64,000 nt of DNA from JAJTHC01 sp044348005 (GTDB lineage: Bacteria > Cyanobacteriota > Vampirovibrionia > Vampirovibrionales > JAJTHC01): NCBI GenBank assembly GCA_044348005.1, contig JBIKTR010000006.1:52180-116179 (forward strand). Reading direction: 5' to 3'. The notes under the pieces are model-generated. The model worked only from the letters and a program-made list of their open reading frames with translations, made no database searches and was not told where the DNA came from. The number at the start of each line of letters is the position of its first letter. The stretch's first letter is position 1. Position numbers and translations under genes: made by a program. Shown piece after piece: positions 25,217 to 32,272 of the stretch.

Positions 25217-26563
25217 ATGTTCAAAAAAGTTCTGATTGCCAATCGTGGTGAAATCGCCCTTCGTATTATTCGTGCCTGCAAGGAACTGGGCGTAAAAACT
25301 GTGGCGATCTATTCGCAACCTGACGCGGAAAGCCTCCACGTCCTACTGGCAGATGAAGCCTACTGCGTTGGCCCTGCTCCTGCGAGCCAAAGCTATTTAA
25401 ATGTGTCTAACATTATTTCCGTGGCCTTGATGTCTGGAGCGGAAGCCATTCACCCTGGGTATGGTTTTATGGCTGAAAATGCCGACTTCGCCGATATTTG
25501 CAAGGAACATGACTTGGTTTTTATTGGCCCTAGTTCGCAAGCCATTCGCCAAATGGGAGACAAAGCCACCGCCAAGCAAACCATGCTTGAAGCGGGCATG
25601 CCCGTTGTACCGGGTATTGACGGTATCACCGCGGATGTACCTAAAATCAAGGCGTGGGCCAAAACCGCAGGCTACCCTATTTTAGTCAAAGCCACCGCAG
25701 GTGGAGGCGGAAAAGGCATGCGACTGGTCGAAGAAGAATCCCAAGTCGAAGCCATGATTCAAAGCGCGAGTGCTGAAGCGCAAGCCGCCTTTGGCAACCC
25801 CAACTGCTACATTGAAAAATACATTTTAAAGCCTCGGCACATTGAGTTTCAGATTTTGGCGGATCGCTACGGCAACGTGATTCACTTGGGCGATCGGGAC
25901 TGTTCGATTCAACGGCGTCACCAAAAATTGATTGAAGAAGCCCCTTCCCCTGTGATGACCCCTGAACTCAGAGAAAAAGTCGGTTCCACCATTGTGAATG
26001 CGGTAAAAAGCATTGGCTATGAAGGCGTGGGCACCATTGAACTGTTGTTTGACAAAGACATGAACTACTATTTCATGGAAATGAACACCCGTATTCAGGT
26101 GGAACACCCCGTGACTGAAATGATTACGGGCATTGATTTGGTGAAAGAACAGATTAAAGTCGCGGCGGGCGAACCTTTGAACATTAAGCAACAGGATGTC
26201 ACCTTCAACGGGCATGCCATTGAATGCCGAATCAACGCGGAAGATTCCACCAAGAATTTTATGCCCATGCCCGGATTGATTGACGGATTCATTGCCCCCG
26301 GCGGCATCGGCATTCGGGTGGACAGTCACGCCTACCAAGGCTATAAAATCCCGCCGTTTTATGATTCCTTGGTGGGTAAGTTGATTGCCCATGGCGCCAC
26401 GCGCGAAGAAGCCATTATTCGCATGCGCCGCGGGTTGGATGAATTTGCCATTACGGGTATTCCCACTACGATTCCGTTTCATCAGAAGATGATGAACTAC
26501 GCCCCGTTTGTGGAAGGCAAGGAAATTTATACCAATTTCATGGTCGAACATTCACTGGTTTAA
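25217..26563 (+). CDS. accC: Acetyl-CoA carboxylase, biotin carboxylase subunit
   Basis: A 448-residue ATP-grasp enzyme that carboxylates the biotin of AccB in the first step of fatty-acid synthesis. Visible: FKKVLIANRGEIALRIIRAC (start), HPGYGFMAENADFADIC, the ATP-grasp glycine loop KATAGGGGKGMRLVE, EKYILKPRHIEFQ, DRDCSIQRRHQKLIEEAP, and the catalytic segment MEMNTRIQVEHPVTEM. The length is typical. The ATG has GAGGTGA 5-6 nt upstream. accB is not adjacent, unlike in many bacteria, and the gene has its own promoter. Confidence 0.97.
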   Translation: MFKKVLIANRGEIALRIIRACKELGVKTVAIYSQPDAESLHVLLADEAYCVGPAPASQSYLNVSNIISVALMSGAEAIHPGYGFMAENADFADICKEHDLVFIGPSSQAIRQMGDKATAKQTMLEAGMPVVPGIDGITADVPKIKAWAKTAGYPILVKATAGGGGKGMRLVEEESQVEAMIQSASAEAQAAFGNPNCYIEKYILKPRHIEFQILADRYGNVIHLGDRDCSIQRRHQKLIEEAPSPVMTPELREKVGSTIVNAVKSIGYEGVGTIELLFDKDMNYYFMEMNTRIQVEHPVTEMITGIDLVKEQIKVAAGEPLNIKQQDVTFNGHAIECRINAEDSTKNFMPMPGLIDGFIAPGGIGIRVDSHAYQGYKIPPFYDSLVGKLIAHGATREEAIIRMRRGLDEFAITGIPTTIPFHQKMMNYAPFVEGKEIYTNFMVEHSLV

Positions 26564-26646
26564 GCGCCGTTTGACGGATCCTTAGAACCCTTTATTTCTG
26601 GAAAGGGGGGGGAAGGGTTTGCGTCGTAACAAATTGCAACAAAGCC

Positions 26647-26674
26647 TTGACTTGCCCCCTTGATGCGATACTGT
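26647..26674 (+). promoter_or_regulatory. Probable promoter of the 26747 gene
   Basis: TTGACT (26647-26652), 16 bp, TACTGT (26669-26674). A transcript would start near 26681, about 65 nt before the ATG. Confidence 0.45.
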
Positions 26675-26746
26675 GTAGTTAGCTTTTTTCTTCAAAAGCC
26701 TTATTTTTTTTGTGTTTATAAGTTTATTTATAAGGATACTTCTGCC

Positions 26747-27178
26747 ATGAAACTCTCTAGCTTTGCGCCGTCCGTTGCGCCGTCCGTGGTGACGGCTTCC
26801 GCCCCTCGTGCCACCGCCTCTTCCGCCCCCTCCCCCGCTTCACAGGCGAGATCGGGAAAATTAGCCGTAGGTAATCAAGTGGGTGTTTCACAACAAATAC
26901 TTTGGGAAAATTTATTAAGTGTTTTCCAAGACATTAGATTAGCTAGAACAGCATTACTAAAGGCGTTAAGTCCTAAAGATCAACAAAGAATTCAAAGACG
27001 AATAGCGGAATTAAAAACTAAGAAGAACAAGGTTACACCAGGAGAGATTAATGCTATATTTCAAGAAGCTATTCAACGTCTTCAGGTAAGCAGAAATCAA
27101 ATTTTAGCTCTTTATCCTGGTTCCAAGCGAGTAGAACTCCAAGCATTACCAGTGCGTCCAGGCACTAAAAGAAGATAG
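26747..27178 (+). CDS. Hypothetical protein with Ala/Pro/Ser-rich N-terminus
   Basis: From the ATG at 26747 (AAGGA 10 nt upstream) the protein has 143 residues; the frame is open to 26660 but that part contains the promoter. Residues 1-40 are low-complexity (Ala, Pro, Ser, Val), and 45-143 are helical and basic. The 5' 120 bp is GC-rich and the rest AT-rich, an abrupt change also seen in the gene at 8127-8522. It is not recognised. A terminator follows at 27207. Confidence 0.55.
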   Translation: MKLSSFAPSVAPSVVTASAPRATASSAPSPASQARSGKLAVGNQVGVSQQILWENLLSVFQDIRLARTALLKALSPKDQQRIQRRIAELKTKKNKVTPGEINAIFQEAIQRLQVSRNQILALYPGSKRVELQALPVRPGTKRR

Positions 27179-27206
27179 TTTAGCGGTAACGCTCATTTAT
27201 CCCCCC

Positions 27207-27236
27207 ACCGCCTGCTCTACCCGAGCGGGCGGTTTT
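27207..27236 (+). terminator. Rho-independent terminator
   Basis: Arms ACCGCC+GCTC and GAGC+GGCGGT with a short loop, then TTTTG. It lies 28 bp after the 26747 gene and before tatD. Confidence 0.65.
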
Positions 27237-27281
27237 GTGTTACACTAAAGCCCATACCCCCCACCTTCGGAGCCTCCCGCC

Positions 27282-28100
27282 ATGCCCCCCCTTCTTTTTG
27301 ACAGCCACTGCCATCTGGACTACATTGAAGCAGGCGTCATGGGCCACCCCCCTGATACCGACCTGCACGCCGTGCTAGAACGTGCCAAAGACTACAGCGT
27401 CGGCTATGTACTGAATCCTGCCGTCAACATCGCCGATTTTGATCGGGTGCTAGGCGTTGCTGAACGTTTTGAGCAGGTCTACGCCAGCATTGGCGTGCAT
27501 CCGTGTGAAGTCGAAGAAACGCTCACCGTGCCGAATTGGGTGGCTGAAGTCGAACGACGCTTGGGGCATCCGAAGGTCAAAGCCATTGGTGAAACAGGCT
27601 TGGATTACTATCACCAAAGGGGCGATTCCGAACAGGCGGATTTACAACGCCAGTGTTTTAAGACGCATTTAGAATTGGCGTTGCAGTACGATTTACCCGT
27701 GATTGTGCATGATCGTGAGGCTCATGCCGATGTGAAAGCCTTGGTCGAAGCCCATTCAGGCGTCAAAGGCGTGATGCACTGCTTCGGAGGCGACGCCGAT
27801 TTCGCCCTGGAAATGGTCGAACTCGGCTTTTATGTGAGCTTTGCAGGGAACGTCACCTTCAAAAAAGCCACGGACTTACACGCCGCCGCCAAACGAGTCC
27901 CACTAAATCGCTTATTGATTGAGACGGATTCACCGTTTCTATCGCCCATACCTGAGCGAGGCAAGCCCAATGAGCCGTATCGCACCAAGTTTGTTGCCGA
28001 TTTCATCGCCGAATTACGCGGGATTTCGGTTGAAGTCGTCATTGAAGCGTCGACGCAAAACGCTTTTACGCTCTTTCAATTGCCAGTGCTAGGGGGCTAA
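27282..28100 (+). CDS. tatD: TatD-family metal-dependent hydrolase (DNase)
   Basis: A 272-residue TIM-barrel hydrolase. Metal ligands are visible: DSHCHLD at the start, the Glu of IGETGLDYY, the His of PVIVHDREAH and of GVMHCFGG, and the Asp of LIETDSPFLSP. TatD proteins are 3'-5' exonucleases in DNA repair, though cellular roles vary. The ATG has GGAG about 8 nt upstream. The solute-binding protein gene begins 3 bp after its stop, suggesting co-transcription. Confidence 0.93.
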   Translation: MPPLLFDSHCHLDYIEAGVMGHPPDTDLHAVLERAKDYSVGYVLNPAVNIADFDRVLGVAERFEQVYASIGVHPCEVEETLTVPNWVAEVERRLGHPKVKAIGETGLDYYHQRGDSEQADLQRQCFKTHLELALQYDLPVIVHDREAHADVKALVEAHSGVKGVMHCFGGDADFALEMVELGFYVSFAGNVTFKKATDLHAAAKRVPLNRLLIETDSPFLSPIPERGKPNEPYRTKFVADFIAELRGISVEVVIEASTQNAFTLFQLPVLGG

Positions 28101-28103
28101 CCC

Positions 28104-29300
28104 ATGAAGTGGCTTTCTTACGCGTGCCTTACGTTGATGCTGGTGTTTGGCCTAACCTGTTGCACCCCTGCGACGCCTTCAGCACCCCCGACGCCCCCAA
28201 CACCTATTACCCTTGAGTTTTGGACGCTCCAGCTCCGCGATTTTACCCCCCTGATTCGCTCATGGATAGATGACTATGAAGCCGTCCATCCGCAAGTTCG
28301 TATCCACTGGGTGGATGTTCCCTTCGCCGAAGGGGAAAAGCGCGCCTTAACCGCCATGCTCAGCCCCCACGTGCCAGATGTCATCAACCTTAACCCAGCC
28401 TTTGCCAGCACGCTTGCCGAACGTCGCGCCCTTTTAGAACTCACCCCTTTTCTCAAGAAGGAGGTCACGATCTATGCACCGGCGTTGTTAAGCTACTGCC
28501 AATTTTCAGGGTCGTTGGTGGCGTTGCCGTGGTACACCACCACTGTGCTTTCCTTTGAAAATACCGCCTTACTGAAGGCGCCTGCTCCTTCTGGAGTGTA
28601 CGAGCGATTCCCCCTGCTCACCAGTGGAGGCAACCTGCTCAAAACGCTTGCTCTTTCAGGGGATTTCCCCACCACTCAAGCCGTCTTTCACCAGCGACTG
28701 GTGTCGATTTTAGAACCTGTGAAGCGGGGCATTTTACAAAAGCGTATTCCCGCTGAAAACATTACAGGTGCTTATGCCACCGCCCTAGAACTCTTTATGG
28801 CGGGCAAGCTCGTTCACTTAGACGCTGGAGCCAGTGCCTTAAAGGTGATTGAAAACAACGCCCCTTCGGTCTATGCTACCTTGCGTCTTTCACCGCTTGA
28901 CGCCTCCGCCCCTGCGCGTCGCATTGACGCGAGCCCGATGGTCTTGGTGGTGCCTAAGCAAAGTCAACACCCTAAAGAAGCGGTGGATTTTGCGCGTTTT
29001 CTCACGCGCACGATGCATCAGCTGGCCTTCAGCAAACAGGCGCCTGTCTTGCCTTCTACGGTGGAAGGCTTGCGGGTACTGAGTCAACAAACCCCGCATT
29101 CCTTAAGCGAAGAAGCCCTCGTTCGTGGAACAAACAAGGTGCTATACGCCCATGAAGGGATTGTTCCACGGCCTGAACAAGCGGTGTTGAATGATTTGTC
29201 CAACGCGGTGGCTCAATCGTATTTACTGGGGGATGAATCGGCGTTTGTGGCGTATGAATCCCGCTTGTGGCAAAAACTAAACCTCTCCACACGGCGGTGA
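28104..29300 (+). CDS. Extracellular solute-binding lipoprotein (ABC sugar-type)
   Basis: A 398-residue protein with a lipoprotein signal peptide: MKWLSYACLTLMLVFGLTCC, lipobox LTCC, then a proline/threonine linker. The mature part begins ITLEFWTLQ and contains VRIHWVDVPFAEGEKRALTAML and PDVINLNP, matching family 1 extracellular solute-binding proteins of carbohydrate ABC transporters. No permease or ATPase gene adjoins, so the partner must be elsewhere. It follows tatD by 3 bp. Confidence 0.82.
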   Translation: MKWLSYACLTLMLVFGLTCCTPATPSAPPTPPTPITLEFWTLQLRDFTPLIRSWIDDYEAVHPQVRIHWVDVPFAEGEKRALTAMLSPHVPDVINLNPAFASTLAERRALLELTPFLKKEVTIYAPALLSYCQFSGSLVALPWYTTTVLSFENTALLKAPAPSGVYERFPLLTSGGNLLKTLALSGDFPTTQAVFHQRLVSILEPVKRGILQKRIPAENITGAYATALELFMAGKLVHLDAGASALKVIENNAPSVYATLRLSPLDASAPARRIDASPMVLVVPKQSQHPKEAVDFARFLTRTMHQLAFSKQAPVLPSTVEGLRVLSQQTPHSLSEEALVRGTNKVLYAHEGIVPRPEQAVLNDLSNAVAQSYLLGDESAFVAYESRLWQKLNLSTRR

Positions 29301-29383
29301 AGAGGCCTGGTTTAAGTCGAAAATAACGATCGCTTACTAGGTAGTGTCGACATTCAGCCTATAAAGGGTACTTTCTGTGTGAA

Positions 29384-29452
29384 AACAAGCCGTTTTCTCG
29401 TTATGTACGTCTATGTACACGCCTCAAAAGCCGTTTGTTTTTCCTTGAAATC
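29384..29452 (+). repeat. Interspersed repeat family, copy B (partial)
   Basis: It matches the right half of copy A: AACAAGCCGTT, CGTTATGTACGTCTATGTAC, ACGCCTCA and AGCCGTTTGTTTTTCCTTGA. It lies between the lipoprotein gene and the end of the 29483 gene. Confidence 0.75.
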
Positions 29453-29482
29453 CCTCCTTTCTTGACTAAATGTCGACACCAC

Positions 29483-30082
29483 CTAGGCGACTCCTCCACC
29501 CACTAAGGGTAAATCCACCGTAGGTAACTCGGTTGAAGCGTTGGTCGTCCCCCCCGCGCTGGGTATAGCGGGAAGAAGGCTTGTTCCACCTAAGAATTGT
29601 GTAATGGTGTTTTGCAGTTCGGCGACTTTTTGTTTGAGTTGCGCCGTTTCTTGTACGAGGTTTACCGTTGGCGGAGGCAATGGGCTCGCTCCCGATGCAG
29701 CGTAAGGATCGATGCGTTTTAAGTTTGCTTCAACATCATTCACGCTAGGGGGCAAGCCAAAACTCATCCCCGCCCCTGCGGTTTTGTCTAGAAAATTAAC
29801 ATAGGGCACGATTCGGCCATCTGGCGCCACAGTGTATTGAGGCACCGCGCCTGCTCCGTTCCATGCTTTGGTGGGGTTAATGTTAAATGAAGTCCCTTGA
29901 CCTTGTTGAAAAGGGCCTCCGTAGTTTGTGCCAGCGGTTTTGGGCTGGCCTTCAAGTGCATTTTTAAGTGCGATGTTTTCTTGAGAAGCCACGTCGGCTT
30001 TTGTCACAGAATCGAGTACTTCAGCCGTATTGCTAGAAGTCGCCGTCACAGTAGGTACTGTAAAATATGGATTAACGCTCAT
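29483..30082 (-). CDS. Hypothetical protein with conserved NINPTKAW module (paralogue 1)
   Basis: A 199-residue protein whose centre (about 52-137) is nearly the same as in the next gene: YGGPFQQGQGTSFNINPTKAW, then PQYTVAPDGRIVP, then NFLDKTAGAGMSFGLPPSV. A helical stretch (TAQLKQKVAELQNTITQFL) and a short proline/valine tail follow. No signal peptide and no known family are seen. The ATG has AGGAAA 9 nt upstream. A sigma-28-like promoter at 30153-30179 suggests a late flagellar or motility-linked product. Confidence 0.65.
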   Translation of the reverse strand: MSVNPYFTVPTVTATSSNTAEVLDSVTKADVASQENIALKNALEGQPKTAGTNYGGPFQQGQGTSFNINPTKAWNGAGAVPQYTVAPDGRIVPYVNFLDKTAGAGMSFGLPPSVNDVEANLKRIDPYAASGASPLPPPTVNLVQETAQLKQKVAELQNTITQFLGGTSLLPAIPSAGGTTNASTELPTVDLPLVGGGVA

Positions 30083-30152
30083 GTGTGTTGTTTTCCTAAT
30101 TGTCCCGAAGAGAAAATGTTTGCTTCGATGTAAAAAATGTCTCGTACCTAAG

Positions 30153-30191
30153 GTTTCGGCAGGCCATGGTCAAACTTTAAGTTTTGTTACA
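30153..30191 (-). promoter_or_regulatory. Sigma-28 (FliA)-like promoter with upstream TGTAACA box
   Basis: Minus strand: TGTAACA (30191-30185), 5 bp, TAAAGTTT (30179-30172), 11 bp, GCCGAAAC (30160-30153). The leader to the ATG at 30082 is about 65 nt. Confidence 0.8.
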
Positions 30192-30273
30192 CTTTTTTAC
30201 AATTAGGTTTAAATCACTTATGTGGGGTTCAGGCAATCCACCCATGCCACTTTAGGAAGCCTTCGTTGGCCCT

Positions 30274-31131
30274 CTAGGCACCCACTAAGGGTAAGGGTGT
30301 GGTGTCTTGTGCGGGGGGCGTCTTTCCTTGAAGGGTAGACAACGCCGTTTTAGCTAAATCTGTAGGGCTTATTCCCAATAGTTTCAAGAGCGAAATCAGC
30401 ATAAGTACTTCAGCATTTTCGCCTTGAAGGGTGTTCAAGCTTCCCGCGGGTGAGGTTCCCATTGGATTCACGGAGGGAGCCGTCATGGATGCCTTTAGTG
30501 AACCTAGCGTCACAGGGCCAGAATCCGCAGCACCAGCAGGTGGCATGGCATACGCGGGCCGTCCGTAATTAAAGGGATCAATCCCCTTTAAATTCGCTTC
30601 TACATCATTCACGCTAGGCGGTAAGCCAAAGGACATGCCTGCCCCTGCGGTTTTGTCAAGAAAGTTTACGTTTGGTACGATCCGCCCATTGGGATCTACG
30701 GCGTATTGAGGGAAAGCCCCTGCTCCGCTCCATGCTTTGGTGGGGTTAATGTTAAACGAAGTCCCTAAGCCTTGTTCAAAAGGTCCGCCATAACCAGAAC
30801 CAGCAGCTTTTAGGCTTGATTGTTTTCCATCTACTAAAATTTGATCCCCATTTTTAATAACATAGCCTTTGGCGGCCGCTTCTGCGGGCGTCATTTCTAA
30901 TAAATTGCCCTTCAAGTCTTTAATGTCTAAAACAAGATTTTTGGGGAAATCGCTTGCTTTAGCAGAAGCTTTAGTTGCTGAATCTTGAACGTTTTGATTG
31001 GAACTAACGGAAGAAACAATTCTCGAAAGTTCTGACATTTCAAGATTGACATTAGCAAGGGTATTATACAACCCTTGTGTTCCAGCAGAAAGACCTGTAA
31101 CGCTAGGCGGTTGGATATTGTTAATAGGCAT
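30274..31131 (-). CDS. Hypothetical protein with conserved NINPTKAW module (paralogue 2)
   Basis: A 285-residue protein. The N-terminus (1-105) is helical and Ser-rich. Residues about 110-200 form the same module as paralogue 1 (YGGPFEQGLGTSFNINPTKA, PQYAVDPNGRIVP, NFLDKTAGAGMSFGLPPSVN), followed by a helical segment (GENAEVLMLISLLKLLGISP) and a tail ending TTPLPLVGA. The two proteins differ in their ends but share the core and the final PLPLVG/DLPLVG motif. No family is recognised. It has its own sigma-28-like promoter. Confidence 0.65.
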   Translation of the reverse strand: MPINNIQPPSVTGLSAGTQGLYNTLANVNLEMSELSRIVSSVSSNQNVQDSATKASAKASDFPKNLVLDIKDLKGNLLEMTPAEAAAKGYVIKNGDQILVDGKQSSLKAAGSGYGGPFEQGLGTSFNINPTKAWSGAGAFPQYAVDPNGRIVPNVNFLDKTAGAGMSFGLPPSVNDVEANLKGIDPFNYGRPAYAMPPAGAADSGPVTLGSLKASMTAPSVNPMGTSPAGSLNTLQGENAEVLMLISLLKLLGISPTDLAKTALSTLQGKTPPAQDTTPLPLVGA

Positions 31132-31223
31132 GAGTGTTCTTCTTCCCTGTTATTTTCTTCTTACTTCTTCTTGATAGAGAGAGAGATTGAGTTCTGAACT
31201 AAAAAGATTCCCTATGTAAATAG

Positions 31224-31262
31224 ACTTCGGCACATGGAGCCTAAACTTGAAGTTTTGTTACA
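31224..31262 (-). promoter_or_regulatory. Sigma-28 (FliA)-like promoter with upstream TGTAACA box
   Basis: Minus strand: TGTAACA (31262-31256), 5 bp, TCAAGTTT (31250-31243), 11 bp, GCCGAAGT (31231-31224). The leader to the ATG at 31131 is about 85 nt. Confidence 0.75.
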
Positions 31263-31360
31263 ATTTTTTACATTTAGGTTTAATAGAGAAAAAACCAGCA
31301 CAAACACAGGAAATGTTCTTAAAGCAAGGAGGTTTAAGCGTCTGAAGCTTCTATCAAACA

Positions 31361-32272
31361 CTATACGCAAGCCGTCATCCACTGTTTGATCGGCTCTTTT
31401 AGCACATCACGATCTGGTTCAAGCAACACATCATGGTACAGCGTTGGGAAATGAGCCAGTTGGTGAAACGGATGTGGGGGTAATTGCTTGAATGCCTTGT
31501 GCATGGTGGCGGTTTCACAAACCCAGTCTTGCCCAGCGGTCATCATTAAAACAGGCTTTTTAAGCTGTTTGATTTGCCTAGGTGCGTTAAGCTGCCACGG
31601 TAAAATAGACGTCATAAACCCAAGCGGATGCTGAATCACCCCACCAGCATGATGCGCCTTATAATCTTGACGCAGTTGGGGGCATTGGGTAATGGCATCC
31701 ATGGTGTAAGGCAGTGTAAGAAAGGGGTTAGGGCTTTGACGCAAGGTATGAATCACACTTTTGCACAGGGCTGAAGCGATATAGGTGGGGGTGTAGGTTT
31801 TACGACACCCCTGAAAAGCAGGCACAAGAAGAATAATGCCCATGTAGTCGTCTTGCACATCAGCAAGCACATAAAGACTGGTGATCGCCCCTAGGCTAAT
31901 CGCGGAAAAGAAGGCGTATTCCATCTGTTGAATATGTAAAGCTGTTTTAAGTGTATTAAGCGCACACAGCGTTTTTAAATCTTCAATACACGCCCGCAAG
32001 GTGCTGGCTTTTAAGTGATGATTCACCCCAAAGGACGGTAAATCTATGCCAATGACAGAATCCAAGGTGCCGGCTTCAATTAACTCTTGCCAAAACACGG
32101 AAGCCCACTGAAAGCTTCCACCTAGGCCTGCTATGTAAACCATGGTTTTCCCAAAATCGCCTTCAGGCAAGCGAGTGCTACGCAAGCCAGTGAGGTAAAA
32201 AGGGGCTTGCCTATTCGGAAGGTGTACGGTTGCCTCTAAGGGGGCAACTGTTTCTTGCATTAACGTGGACAT
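31361..32272 (-). CDS. Alpha/beta hydrolase
   Basis: A 303-residue protein from the ATG at 32272 (GAGGA 9 nt upstream); an upstream ATG at 32281 is also in frame. YIAGLGGSFQWASVFW resembles the oxyanion loop, AISLGA the nucleophile elbow (G replaced by A in GxSxG), GQDWVC holds the acid residue, and LYHDVLLE the His. It may act as an esterase or lipase. It overlaps the end of the TPR gene and is probably co-transcribed. The substrate is unknown. Confidence 0.7.
   Translation of the reverse strand: MSTLMQETVAPLEATVHLPNRQAPFYLTGLRSTRLPEGDFGKTMVYIAGLGGSFQWASVFWQELIEAGTLDSVIGIDLPSFGVNHHLKASTLRACIEDLKTLCALNTLKTALHIQQMEYAFFSAISLGAITSLYVLADVQDDYMGIILLVPAFQGCRKTYTPTYIASALCKSVIHTLRQSPNPFLTLPYTMDAITQCPQLRQDYKAHHAGGVIQHPLGFMTSILPWQLNAPRQIKQLKKPVLMMTAGQDWVCETATMHKAFKQLPPHPFHQLAHFPTLYHDVLLEPDRDVLKEPIKQWMTACV

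Noticed and set aside
25826..26551. Long minus-strand ORF opposite accC
   Set aside because: It is antisense to a highly conserved gene and has no recognisable features.
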